Origin: Robiginitomaculum antarcticum DSM 21748
GTDB lineage: Bacteria > Pseudomonadota > Alphaproteobacteria > Caulobacterales > Maricaulaceae
Assembly (NCBI RefSeq): GCF_000365025.1
Contig: NZ_KB823011.1
Coordinates: forward strand, 248,001-312,000
Direction: 5' to 3'
DNA: 64,000 bases
Part shown: positions 27,112 to 34,830 of the stretch, piece by piece
How positions within the stretch are numbered: the stretch's first letter is position 1
How the letters are laid out: each line of letters begins with the position of its first letter
Translations under genes and position numbers: made by a program
The notes under the pieces: generated by a model
Told to the model about the DNA's origin: nothing
Databases searched by the model: none
Seen by the model: the letters and a program-made list of their open reading frames with translations, nothing else

Positions 27112-28329
27112 ATGACTTTTAACATCGACGAGATTCGCGCCCAATTTCCGATCCTGTCCCGCGAGATAAACGGCTATCCGCTGGCCTATCTGGATAATGC
27201 CGCCAGCGCGCAAAAACCGCGTGCGGTAATTGACGCCATGTCGCGGCAGATGGAAACCAGCTTTGCCAATGTCCATCGCGGCCTGCACAGCATGGCGAAT
27301 GAGACCACGGCGGCCTTTGAAGGCGCGCGCGGCAAGGTCGCGGCCCTGCTTGGCGCGCCGTCAAGCGAGCAGATCGTCTTCACGCGCGGCACAACCGAAG
27401 CGCTCAATCTTGTGGCCTATGGTCTTGCGCACACTCTAAAACCCGGCGATGAAATCCTGATTACGCAGATGGAGCATCACTCCAATATCGTCCCGTGGCA
27501 TTTTCTGCGCGAGCGCTATGGCGCGGTTTTGAAATTTGCGCCTGTCCTCGACAATGGCACTCTGGATCTGGACGCATTCAAATCCATGTTGTCGGCCAAG
27601 ACCAAGATTGTGTCGGTTGTGCATATGTCCAATATGCTGGGTACGCTGAACCCTGTCACTGAAATCACCAAATGGGCCAAAGCGGCGGGCGCGACGATGA
27701 TTGTCGACGGCACGCAGGCCGTGGTCCATAGCCGCGTTAATGTCGCGGAGATCGGCTGTGATTTTTACGCCATGACAGGGCATAAATTATACGGGCCAAC
27801 CGGCATTGGCGCGCTTTACGGTAAGCCAGCCGCGCTTGAACGTCTGCAGCCCTTTAATGGCGGCGGCGAAATGATCGAAGACGTCTATGAAGACCGCGTG
27901 ACCTATGCCGATATTCCGCACAGATTTGAGGCGGGAACCCCGCCCATATTAGAAGCCATAGGCCTCGGCGCAGCGATTGACTGGTTCATGGCGCTGGATC
28001 GCGACATGGCATGGCAGCATGAAATGGCGTGTTATTATCACGCGCTGGACGGGCTGCGCGATATTGACGGGTTTAAACTGATCGGCGACGCGCCGCAGAA
28101 AGGCGCGGTTCTGTCCTTTACCCTCAAAGGCGCGCATCCGCATGATATTGCCCAAATCCTTGATAAATACGGCGTGGCCATTCGCGCCGGACAGCACTGC
28201 ACGCAGCCGCTCATGGCGCGATATGACATTCATTCCACCGCCCGCGCCAGTTTTGGTGTATATAATACATTAGGCGAAGCTGATCGTCTGGTCGCTGCGG
28301 TGAAAAAAGCCCGCCTCTTTTTATCCTAG
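27112..28329 (+). CDS. sufS: Cysteine desulfurase SufS (group II)
   Basis: 405 residues. The PLP lysine lies in M-T-G-H-K-L-Y-G-P-T-G and the active cysteine in I-R-A-G-Q-H-C-T-Q-P, the short-loop group II signature. N-terminal L-D-N-A-A-S-A-Q-K-P is also typical. SufS needs a SufE- or SufU-type partner to accept its persulfide; none is visible in the window, so it may be encoded elsewhere. It follows repeat copy 3 and precedes sufT by 25 bases. Confidence 0.94.
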   Translation: MTFNIDEIRAQFPILSREINGYPLAYLDNAASAQKPRAVIDAMSRQMETSFANVHRGLHSMANETTAAFEGARGKVAALLGAPSSEQIVFTRGTTEALNLVAYGLAHTLKPGDEILITQMEHHSNIVPWHFLRERYGAVLKFAPVLDNGTLDLDAFKSMLSAKTKIVSVVHMSNMLGTLNPVTEITKWAKAAGATMIVDGTQAVVHSRVNVAEIGCDFYAMTGHKLYGPTGIGALYGKPAALERLQPFNGGGEMIEDVYEDRVTYADIPHRFEAGTPPILEAIGLGAAIDWFMALDRDMAWQHEMACYYHALDGLRDIDGFKLIGDAPQKGAVLSFTLKGAHPHDIAQILDKYGVAIRAGQHCTQPLMARYDIHSTARASFGVYNTLGEADRLVAAVKKARLFLS

Positions 28330-28354
28330 CCCGAATAGCTATATTGAGACTGTA

Positions 28355-28846
28355 ATGACTGAAGCACCACAAAGAGACAATATTGACCGGCAGCGAGACG
28401 CCGAAGCGCTCGCTAATGCGCAAATCCCCGGATTGGCCCCTGAAAATGAGGTGTCTAAGCCCAATACGGACGCTGCGCCCGCGAAACGCGATGTTATTGA
28501 TGTATCAGGCGCGCCCGTCGAGGCGCCCAGTGACGCTGAGATTGAGCGCATCACTGAAGATGTGATTAACCAGCTTAAATCCGTTTATGACCCCGAAATC
28601 CCCGTTGATATTTACGAGCTTGGCCTGATTTATAAAGTCGAGCTTGAAGATGACCGTTTGCTCAAAGTTCAGATGACCCTGACCGCGCCGGGCTGTCCTG
28701 TGGCCGGCGAAATGCCCGAATGGGTGCGCGAAGCCTGCGAAGTTGTTGCGGGTGTGCGCAAATGCGAAGTGTCGATGACCTTTGACCCGCCCTGGACAAT
28801 GGAGCGCATGAGCGATGAGGCGAAATTAGAGCTGAATATGTTATGA
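28355..28846 (+). CDS. sufT: SUF-system Fe-S maturation protein SufT (DUF59/MIP18)
   Basis: 163 residues: a variable 60-residue N-terminal extension, then the MIP18 domain with S-V-Y-D-P-E-I-P-V-D-I-Y-E-L-G-L-I-Y and the cysteine loop T-A-P-G-C-P-V-A. SufT assists maturation of Fe-S proteins, especially under high demand. Its end overlaps the start of the A-type carrier gene by four bases (ATGA), so the two are coupled. Confidence 0.92.
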   Translation: MTEAPQRDNIDRQRDAEALANAQIPGLAPENEVSKPNTDAAPAKRDVIDVSGAPVEAPSDAEIERITEDVINQLKSVYDPEIPVDIYELGLIYKVELEDDRLLKVQMTLTAPGCPVAGEMPEWVREACEVVAGVRKCEVSMTFDPPWTMERMSDEAKLELNML

Positions 28847-29199
28847 CCCGTAGACCCAGACCCAAATTAGTCACCCTCTCTGACGCCGCGGCGGCGGAAG
28901 TCAAAGATATCTTGGCTGAGCGCGGCGAGGGCCATCTTCGCGTGGGCGTCAAAAATGGCGGCTGTGCGGGTATGGAATATTTCATGGACTATGTGTCCGA
29001 GATCAGCCCGCTCGACGAAGTCGTTGAAGATAAAGATGTTTCTATTGTCGTCGACGCGAAAGCGGTTCTCTTCATTTTAGGCAGCGAAATCGATCACGAG
29101 ACGACTTTGCTGCACAGCAAATTTGTTTTCCGTAACCCCAACCAAACCGATGCCTGTGGCTGCGGCGAGAGCGTGACGATCATTCCGGCGGTTGTTTAG
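28843..29199 (+). CDS. sufA: A-type Fe-S carrier, SufA/IscA-like
   Basis: 118 residues of HesB/IscA fold. The three cluster-binding cysteines are in G-G-C-A-G and C-G-C-G-E near the C-terminus, the second pair in D-A-C-G-C-G. It receives clusters from SufBC2D and hands them to target proteins. Last gene of the suf operon as seen here; another A-type carrier, erpA, lies at 36 kb. Confidence 0.92.
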   Translation: MTRRPRPKLVTLSDAAAAEVKDILAERGEGHLRVGVKNGGCAGMEYFMDYVSEISPLDEVVEDKDVSIVVDAKAVLFILGSEIDHETTLLHSKFVFRNPNQTDACGCGESVTIIPAVV

Positions 29200-29317
29200 C
29201 GGCGCTATAATCTGCGGCATGTTCCAGGCCTGATTTCTACGGGCCATGATATTATGGGATATAGTCATTATTCTACACCGTCTTGCGGCGGCGGGGATTG
29301 AATTATAGGCTCGCTTA

Positions 29318-29914
29318 ATGAAACTCTATTGTAATCCGATCTCGCCCTATGCCCGCAAAGCCATGATATTGGCGCGAATTAAAGATATTGATCTGATCGA
29401 GGCCTCTGTGACCAAAGACGGCGCGAATGGCTATACGGCCGGAGACAATCCTGCGGGCAAAATTCCGGCGCTGGAGCGTGAGGGTCACGTGACCCTTATG
29501 GATAGCCCTGTGATTTGCGACTATCTGGACAGTCTGTCCGATCCGATATTGCCGCAAAACGGTGAGGCGCGATGGACGCAATTGCGTCTCCATGCGCTGG
29601 GCGACGCGATATCCGATGCGACTTATAATTACCGGTATGAGACTGTGCGCGACGCCGCGCTGCATTGGCCTGAAATCATCGCGCGTCATGACCAAGCTTT
29701 GCGCAATATTATCGGCGCAATCGCGGCGGACGTGGAGGCTTTGTGCGGGCCGTGGGAGTTCGGCAATTTGGCTATTATCTGCGGTCTGGATTATTGCAGC
29801 TACCGCGCGGGCCATATTGACTGGCGCGCCGCGCATCCTCCGCTGGCCAAATGGCATGCGCAATTTGCCGCTACGCCAGTGTGGAAAGAGACATATGCCT
29901 ATCACGCCGACTGA
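29318..29914 (+). CDS. Glutathione S-transferase family protein
   Basis: 198 residues: N-terminal thioredoxin-like part opening M-K-L-Y-C-N-P-I-S-P-Y-A-R-K, a G-K-I-P-A-L motif with cis-proline, and M-D-S-P-V-I-C-D-Y-L; then an all-helical C-terminal domain. The S-P-Y-A-R-K form of the start is characteristic of many bacterial GSTs with serine in place of tyrosine. It likely conjugates or reduces substrates using glutathione; the natural substrate is unknown. Its 3' end overlaps the next gene by 20 bases. Confidence 0.88.
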   Translation: MKLYCNPISPYARKAMILARIKDIDLIEASVTKDGANGYTAGDNPAGKIPALEREGHVTLMDSPVICDYLDSLSDPILPQNGEARWTQLRLHALGDAISDATYNYRYETVRDAALHWPEIIARHDQALRNIIGAIAADVEALCGPWEFGNLAIICGLDYCSYRAGHIDWRAAHPPLAKWHAQFAATPVWKETYAYHAD

Positions 29915-30251
29915 GATTGAAGATGCCATGGCGCAGTTTTCTATGCTCGGGCCAATCCGCACGCGTAAAATGATGGGGGGCCTGACGCTTTATGCCCATG
30001 ACGTGACATTTGCGTTTTACGCCCCTGATCAGGGCTATTTTTTAAAATCAGACGCGCAGACCCACGCTGATTTTGAAGCCGCCGGTATGGCGCGATTTAT
30101 ATTTGTCGCGAAAAGCGGCAAAAGCGGGACGATGAATTATTTCGCCATGCCGGACGCCGCCTATGACGATCCGGAGATTTGTGAGCATTGGGCCCGCAAA
30201 TCATTGGACGTCGCGTTGCGCGCTGCGGCCAAGAAAAAGAAGTCTCCGTAG
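29895..30251 (+). CDS. TfoX/Sxy N-terminal domain protein
   Basis: About 118 residues with the TfoX N-terminal pattern: L-G-P-I-R-T-R-K-M-M-G-G-L-T-L-Y, F-A-F-Y... and Y-F-L-K-S-D. In enterobacteria and Haemophilus, TfoX/Sxy acts in competence control, but single-domain versions in alphaproteobacteria are of unknown role. The ATG at 29895 starts inside the GST gene, suggesting translational coupling. The C-terminus is lysine-rich. Confidence 0.83.
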   Translation: MPITPTEIEDAMAQFSMLGPIRTRKMMGGLTLYAHDVTFAFYAPDQGYFLKSDAQTHADFEAAGMARFIFVAKSGKSGTMNYFAMPDAAYDDPEICEHWARKSLDVALRAAAKKKKSP

Positions 30252-30273
30252 ACTATCGGTACGCGTTAAGCCT

Positions 30274-31980
30274 TTAAAAGCCCTGTTTTAGAAATGACGG
30301 CACATCATCACCGAAGCTGCTCTTGCCTTTTGGCGAGGCGTTTCTGGATTTTGGCGCGGGCTTTTTCGCTGCTTTTTTATTAGGCGCAGCTTTTGCCTCG
30401 TCACGCCTAGGTTCATAACGCTTAGAGTCGGCGCGTTTGGTCGTGTCGCGCGGTTTTTCCGGCGTCCCGGCGTCAGCGGTCTTCGGCGCGTCCGTTTTGG
30501 CAGCGGCCGGTTTTCTGCGCTTTTTCACCGGAGCCATGCTGGCGGTTTCGCCGTGGTCTTTGACAGGACGATCGCGGCGCTCTCCGCGCGGGGAGCGGCT
30601 AGACTTACGGTCACGGCCGCGGCCTTTGTTGCGCGCGGTCTTATCACCGGGGCGGACATCGGCGGCCAGACTGATCCCGTCCAGCGTCATTTCCTCTATG
30701 CTGTCTTTTTTCAGCATATGCAGGACGCCTTCATAGTTTTTCACGTCGACGGGGGACACCAACATAATCGCTTCGCCGTGACGGCCCGCGCGGCCCGTGC
30801 GGCCAATACGGTGGACATAATCTTCGGCGTGGTTGGGCACATCATAATTTAGAACATGGGTGATGGTATCCACATCCAGACCGCGCGCGGCGACGTCAGA
30901 GGCCACAAGAATTTTTGTCTTGCCGTCGCGGAAATCCTGCAAGGTCTGCGTGCGCACGCTTTGCGGCAGATCGCCGTGAATAGGCTCGGCATTCAGGCCG
31001 TGTTTGTTCAGCGATTTGGCGACAATATCGACATCGCGCTTGCGGTTACAAAAGATGATCGCAAATTCGAATGTGCCGGATTGCTCGATAATGCCGCGCA
31101 AGGCATTGCGTTTGGCGCGCGCGTCATTGCTGGGCATTTTAATGATGCGCTGCGTCACATTCTTCGCCGTTGTGCTCTGGCGGGCGACTTCGACGCGCAC
31201 AGGATTATGTAGGAAGGTCTGAACCAGACGGGTAATTTCCGGCGGCATAGTGGCCGAGAAAAACAGCACTTGGCGCGTAAATGGCGTGATCTCGAAAATG
31301 CGCTCAATATCGGGAATAAAGCCCATATCGAGCATGCGGTCCGCTTCGTCGACGATGAGCGTTTGCACGCCCGTCAGCAGAATTTTACCGCGTTCGAATT
31401 GATCCAGCAAACGGCCCGGCGTGGCGATCAAAATATCAACGCCCTTATCCAGTTTTCTTTGCTGCTCTGTAAAACTTACGCCGCCAATCAGCAGCGCCAT
31501 TTCCAGCTTCAGATATTTGCCGTATTCTTCGACATTCTCCGCGACTTGCGCGGCCAGTTCGCGGGTTGGACATATGACGAGGCAACGCGGCATGCGGGCG
31601 CGCGCCCGTCCGCGTGATAATTTGTGCATAACGGGCAGAATAAAGGCGCCGGTCTTGCCGGTGCCGGTCTGCGCAATACCTAAAACGTCACGGCCCTGTA
31701 GCGCGTGGGGAATGGACTGCGCCTGGATCGGGGTCGGGTATTCATAGCCCTTATCGGCGAGCGCTTTTAAGATTTTCGGGGCGAGGCCCAGCTCGGTAAA
31801 AGTCGGTAGATCGCCGTCTTGCGGCGTGGCGGCATTTTGCGCCGGCGTCTGCGCAGCGGCCTCTATCGGGGCGGCGTCTGTTGCCGTGTCCGGAGCGGTT
31901 TGCCCGTCTCGGTTCGGGGCTTTGCGGCGAACGCGCGTGCGGGGTTTACGGGCGGGCTCGGGGCGTGTGGGTATAGTCAA
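30274..31980 (-). CDS. DEAD-box RNA helicase (RhlE-like)
   Basis: About 568 residues. Core motifs: Q-A-Q-S-I-P (Q motif), A-Q-T-G-T-G-K-T, P-T-R-E-L-A, D-E-A-D-R-M-L-D-M-G-F, S-A-T, and H-R-I-G-R-T-G-R-A-G. A basic C-terminal tail (about 440-568) rich in K, R and A may bind RNA. TTG at 31980 is preferred as start because GGGAG lies ten bases upstream; an ATG at 32016 and earlier ATGs have no visible ribosome-binding site. The leader forms a hairpin (see 31990-32009). RhlE-type helicases remodel ribosome precursors or assist RNA decay; the exact role is not shown. Confidence 0.9.
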   Translation of the reverse strand: MTIPTRPEPARKPRTRVRRKAPNRDGQTAPDTATDAAPIEAAAQTPAQNAATPQDGDLPTFTELGLAPKILKALADKGYEYPTPIQAQSIPHALQGRDVLGIAQTGTGKTGAFILPVMHKLSRGRARARMPRCLVICPTRELAAQVAENVEEYGKYLKLEMALLIGGVSFTEQQRKLDKGVDILIATPGRLLDQFERGKILLTGVQTLIVDEADRMLDMGFIPDIERIFEITPFTRQVLFFSATMPPEITRLVQTFLHNPVRVEVARQSTTAKNVTQRIIKMPSNDARAKRNALRGIIEQSGTFEFAIIFCNRKRDVDIVAKSLNKHGLNAEPIHGDLPQSVRTQTLQDFRDGKTKILVASDVAARGLDVDTITHVLNYDVPNHAEDYVHRIGRTGRAGRHGEAIMLVSPVDVKNYEGVLHMLKKDSIEEMTLDGISLAADVRPGDKTARNKGRGRDRKSSRSPRGERRDRPVKDHGETASMAPVKKRRKPAAAKTDAPKTADAGTPEKPRDTTKRADSKRYEPRRDEAKAAPNKKAAKKPAPKSRNASPKGKSSFGDDVPSFLKQGF

Positions 31981-31989
31981 AGTATATGT

Positions 31990-32009
31990 GCTCCCGTAAA
32001 AACAGGAGC
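31990..32009 (-). promoter_or_regulatory. Leader hairpin before the RNA helicase start
   Basis: On the minus strand GCTCCTG-TTTTTA-CGGGAGC forms a 7-bp stem with a six-base U-rich loop; the right arm contains the probable ribosome-binding GGGAG. Closing the stem would hide the ribosome-binding site, so the hairpin could control translation of the helicase, for example by autoregulation or cold response. Inference from sequence only. Confidence 0.5.
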
Positions 32010-32173
32010 CTTTCATGCAGGCTCGCTCCGGCGCGTGCATATGCAAGGCATCGGGCGATATATGGGGCGCAAGCCCTCATGGCCTGCCGTCAATATGGGC
32101 CGCCCTGTCCCACGCTTTACGCCAAAGGTCAATACGGCGCGGCAGCGGCTGATATTGCGCGGTCAGACCGCCT

Positions 32174-32467
32174 TCACGGCGAATGCGGCTCGGCGTCGTC
32201 CTCCGGCGGCATCGGGCTGTGATGCGCGGCCCTATCCAGTATCGTCAGCAATTTTTCACGCAGCATATCCGCGTCGTCGGGATGGAGCGGCGGCAAGTCC
32301 TCATAGGCGATACCCTTTGGCGGCCAATCTTGATCATCCGCTGCCTTTTTGGCTAAGCGCGCCTCGGCCACCAAAGCCGTAACCTGCGCCAGTTCATCAG
32401 ACGGAGACAGAAAGGCCCGCCCGCAATCGGGGCAGGCTTTTGGGTTGCAAATTCGGTTTCTGGACAT
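32174..32467 (-). CDS. Small CxxC-motif protein, unknown
   Basis: 97 residues with C-N-P-K-A-C-P-D-C-G-R-A-F, a single zinc-finger-like cysteine cluster, near the N-terminus, then a charged helical region and an acidic proline-rich tail. A ribosome-binding stretch AAGGAAAT lies before the ATG, supporting expression. No family was recognised. It is near the helicase but has its own promoter side, and it marks the left edge of the repeat-rich zone. Confidence 0.6.
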   Translation of the reverse strand: MSRNRICNPKACPDCGRAFLSPSDELAQVTALVAEARLAKKAADDQDWPPKGIAYEDLPPLHPDDADMLREKLLTILDRAAHHSPMPPEDDAEPHSP

Positions 32468-32993
32468 TTTATTTCCTTTATCGTTGAGTCATCCCATCAG
32501 TCACTGCGTGACAGCCGCCGGAGCGGGTGGCACCCGACCATCGGGCGGGTGAAGGAGGGGGCATCGCCCAAGCGTCATCATGCGGTGACGCATCGGGTCG
32601 TCACATTCTCAATTATTTGCGGGCGCGTCCGCGAAGCCGTCTCGTTGCCGGAGACCTAATGGTAAGTGTTTCGCAAAGAGTTAGCTTCGCGGCGATATCT
32701 CACGGCCGATACGCGGCTCTCGCTAAGGCCACACTCCGCAGCGCAGAATGCTCCCAAACCCGTTTGATGTAGGCCGTAACCCCACCTCGCCCGGATCCAA
32801 TACCGATCTCTCATAAGTTCCGAACGTCGACACCCGGCCCGCCACAAGAGACAAGTTTAAAGATAGGGGTGATTGGGGAGGCGGGGACGCATTTATTTTG
32901 AAGTGCGGTTTTATGGGGGGAAGGTGAGGGCGAAAGCGGGGATAGCAGGGTAAATAATGGGATCAACGCCTTGTACACCCTCAAAGATACCTG

Positions 32994-33157
32994 CCTTCTC
33001 CCTGATGGGAGAAGGTGGCGACAGCCGGATGAGGGGAAATGCGTGCACAGCGAGCACCGAAAGCCCGCGCCTGATGCAGGCCCTCAATTCAACGCCCCTC
33101 ACCCGCCCTGTCGGGCACCCGCAACGGCGGCCCGGCTCTCCCATCAGGGAGAGGGCC
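32994..33157. repeat. Pair of CCTTCTCCC-type palindromic repeats
   Basis: CCTTCTCCCtgatGGGAGAAGG (32994-33015) followed by a segment ending GGATGAGGGG, and an inverted partner CCCCTCACCC... (33096) ending with CTCTCCCatcaGGGAGAG. Together they make a large inverted unit of the REP-like kind seen again at 45334-45520. Confidence 0.8.
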
Positions 33158-33221
33158 GATAGACGGGAGTATGGTTTGTAGAATTTGATTGAGCCTCTAA
33201 AGGATAAAATCCAAAAGGGAG

Positions 33222-33284
33222 CCTCATCCGCTCCGGCGGCCCGGTCGAAGGACGGGGCGATGGTGGAGCGCCCAAATGCGCGCC
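33222..33284. repeat. Degenerate copy of the CCTCATCC palindromic repeat
   Basis: Begins CCTCATCCGC and contains GTCGAAGGACGGGG and GGTGGAGCGCCCAAAT, recognisable from the three copies in the suf operon, but the second half is lost. An eroded remnant. Confidence 0.6.
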
Positions 33285-33526
33285 TTGCGTATCGCCACCC
33301 GATTAATGCGCTCAACACGGGTCAGCAAGCGTGGATTGTTGGGATGGGGATTGTTGGTTCCGTCCCGTGCAGATAACGTGTCGCGACTCATGTGTCGCGA
33401 CGCGATGTCGGATTTCGCTGTGGCTCTATCCGACCTACGGTTAAGCGCGAAAGTGTAGGTCAGCTAGAGCTCTGGCGAAAGCTGACAGACGCAAGTCCGC
33501 TGTTCTCAATCCAGCCATCCGCCGTC

Positions 33527-33549
33527 ACCCTCGGGCATGACCCGAGGGT
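33527..33549. repeat. Short palindrome ACCCTCGGG-catga-CCCGAGGGT
   Basis: A perfect 9-bp inverted repeat with a 5-base loop. A related palindrome lies at 33940. Such CCTCGGG palindromes are dispersed in many alphaproteobacterial genomes. Confidence 0.75.
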
Positions 33550-33650
33550 CCACGTTTCCGCATATATCGCGCGGCGCGATGAACCCCAAACCAAGCACGC
33601 AAACCAACTTAGCCAATCCCCGTCATACATAAAGTCTCCCATGTCGGGGT

Positions 33651-33918
33651 TTATCGGGTGCCAACGCGGTTTGTTGTCTTGATGAGTTTAATTTTCCGAT
33701 CCCGATACCTCCGCTTCAGGCTCTTTTCGGGCTGGATAGCATCGGCCATAATCTCATGCTCTTCATACCAGACGAGGTAACGAGCATTCGCACGCGCCGT
33801 GAAACTTTTGGGATTTGAACGTGAATAATGCGCCCAATCGCGTGATGCCAAATCAGACGTGACACCGATATAAATAGTGCCGTGGCGCTAGAGGCTATAT
33901 ATACACACAAGGCTGCAT
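33651..33918 (-). pseudogene. GIY-YIG nuclease-like gene, broken by frameshifts
   Basis: The minus strand encodes, in different frames, M-Q-P-C-V-Y-I, then a short stretch, then G-T-I-Y-I-G-V-T-S-D-L and an intact C-terminal half (F-T-A-R...L-V-W-Y-E-E-H-E...A-I-Q-P-E-K-S-L-K-R-R...K-I-K-L-I). This is the usual order of small standalone GIY-YIG proteins. At least one base is lost near 33890 and probably another near 33902. The codons are therefore split and the gene is not functional. It lies in the repeat-rich zone. Confidence 0.8.
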
Positions 33919-33939
33919 GAATTCATTATTACGACATGG

Positions 33940-33962
33940 ATCCTCGGGTCAGGCCCGAGGAT
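33940..33962. repeat. Short palindrome ATCCTCGGG-tcagg-CCCGAGGAT
   Basis: A perfect 9-bp inverted repeat with a 5-base loop, of the same class as 33527-33549. It lies just upstream of the AT-rich cassette. From here to 34278 no gene is seen; the sequence becomes strongly AT-rich after about 34130. Confidence 0.75.
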
Positions 33963-34278
33963 GACGGTACTATAATGTGACTTCGCTTTGTGTGCGTCAG
34001 CGATAGGTGGTCAATCCCTGCTAAAAGCATCGCCACCGTAACGTGCAGCGCTTGAGTATATATGAAGTCGCGTGTTATTCGCGCAGTATAACATGGGTGA
34101 GGCGTGGATATGCTGTTTGCGGGAAAAGCGGATATTACAAAAGATTTTTTTACACTTTGACTATGCAGGTTAAGTTTAAAAATAAAGGCATAAAGTTAAA
34201 TTAGGTCATTATTGCTAATTTGATCCTTTACGAAATCAATAACAACTTTAATCAAAGAATTAGGGAAAATACTCGCTA

Positions 34279-34306
34279 TTGTATAAGAGCGGATGAAGGT
34301 TATAAT
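34279..34306 (+). promoter_or_regulatory. Putative promoter of the WHxH/DAC-like cassette
   Basis: TTGTAT (34279-34284), 16 bases, then a perfect TATAAT (34301-34306). The start of transcription would lie near 34313, leaving a short leader with GGAGG (34323-34327) before the GTG at 34333. This supports the GTG start and a two-gene transcript. Confidence 0.6.
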
Positions 34307-34332
34307 AAAATTAACGTTAGATGGAGGATGTT

Positions 34333-34827
34333 GTGGAAGTAAAGACTTGTACAAAAACATATAATGTCTGCAATGAATTTGTAGCGATTAATGAGGGGTA
34401 TAGGCGTGCAAAACTAATCGACTTGTCTAAAATCGAAATAAAACTTCGATCACCGGAAGGCTCATTGAAGAATAAGTCAGAGTTTGAAGTAAAGTTGGCC
34501 GTCTCTCTTTATAGAGAGTTTCTGGCTCTTAATTACGCATATAGGCAGAAGAGGATAATACCAACACAATTGATAGACTGTGTTTGGCATGCCCATATTC
34601 TTGATACACTAGCATATGCGAAGGACTGCGTGTATATTTATGGAGAGTTCTTACACCATAATCCATATTTCGGATTAAATGGCCCCGAGGATGAAAAGTG
34701 CTTGATTGAGGCATATGAACAAACTTGTAGCCTTTGGAAAAATCATTTTAAACATCGACCAGATTTTTGTGCAACTTTTAACAACTCTGCGAGATGCGGA
34801 AATAGTTGCTCATCATGTTCACGCTAA
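34333..34827 (+). CDS. WHxH-motif protein (GRDP-like) with cysteine-rich C-terminal tail
   Basis: About 164 residues. Centre: D-C-V-W85-H86-A-H88-I-L-D-T...H-H-N-P-Y-F-G, resembling the glycine-rich-domain-protein-like family (DUF1399), with four histidines that could hold a metal. The C-terminus ends R-C155-G-N-S-C159-S-S-C162-S-R, a compact cysteine tail unlike the rest. GTG at 34333 has GGAGG five bases upstream; an ATG at 34321 lies before the ribosome-binding site. Base composition is AT-rich. It is followed after three bases by the DAC-like gene. The tail could be a metal site, a modification site or a peptide released by processing; function unknown. Confidence 0.7.
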   Translation: MEVKTCTKTYNVCNEFVAINEGYRRAKLIDLSKIEIKLRSPEGSLKNKSEFEVKLAVSLYREFLALNYAYRQKRIIPTQLIDCVWHAHILDTLAYAKDCVYIYGEFLHHNPYFGLNGPEDEKCLIEAYEQTCSLWKNHFKHRPDFCATFNNSARCGNSCSSCSR

Positions 34828-34830
34828 ACC

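Larger units (their letters stand above)
32480..33650. other. Gene-poor region with hairpins and repeats
   Basis: About 1.2 kb with no convincing gene. The first part (32520-32860) is GC-rich and contains a series of inverted repeats, including GCGTCA-tcatgcgg-TGACGC, GTCTC-gttgccg-GAGAC and CCCGA-cca-TCGGG. It did not match RNase P, tmRNA or SRP RNA by eye. The later part holds short dispersed repeats. A 64-residue minus-strand ORF here lacks support as a protein. A structured RNA cannot be excluded. Confidence 0.45.

Noticed and set aside
32656-32847. 64-residue minus-strand ORF in the gene-poor region
   Set aside because: No recognisable family, no clear ribosome-binding site, and it lies over hairpins; kept only as part of a possibly structured region.
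33100-33700. Several plus-strand ORFs of 60-96 residues
   Set aside because: They overlap repeats and palindromes and show no domain or ribosome-binding support.
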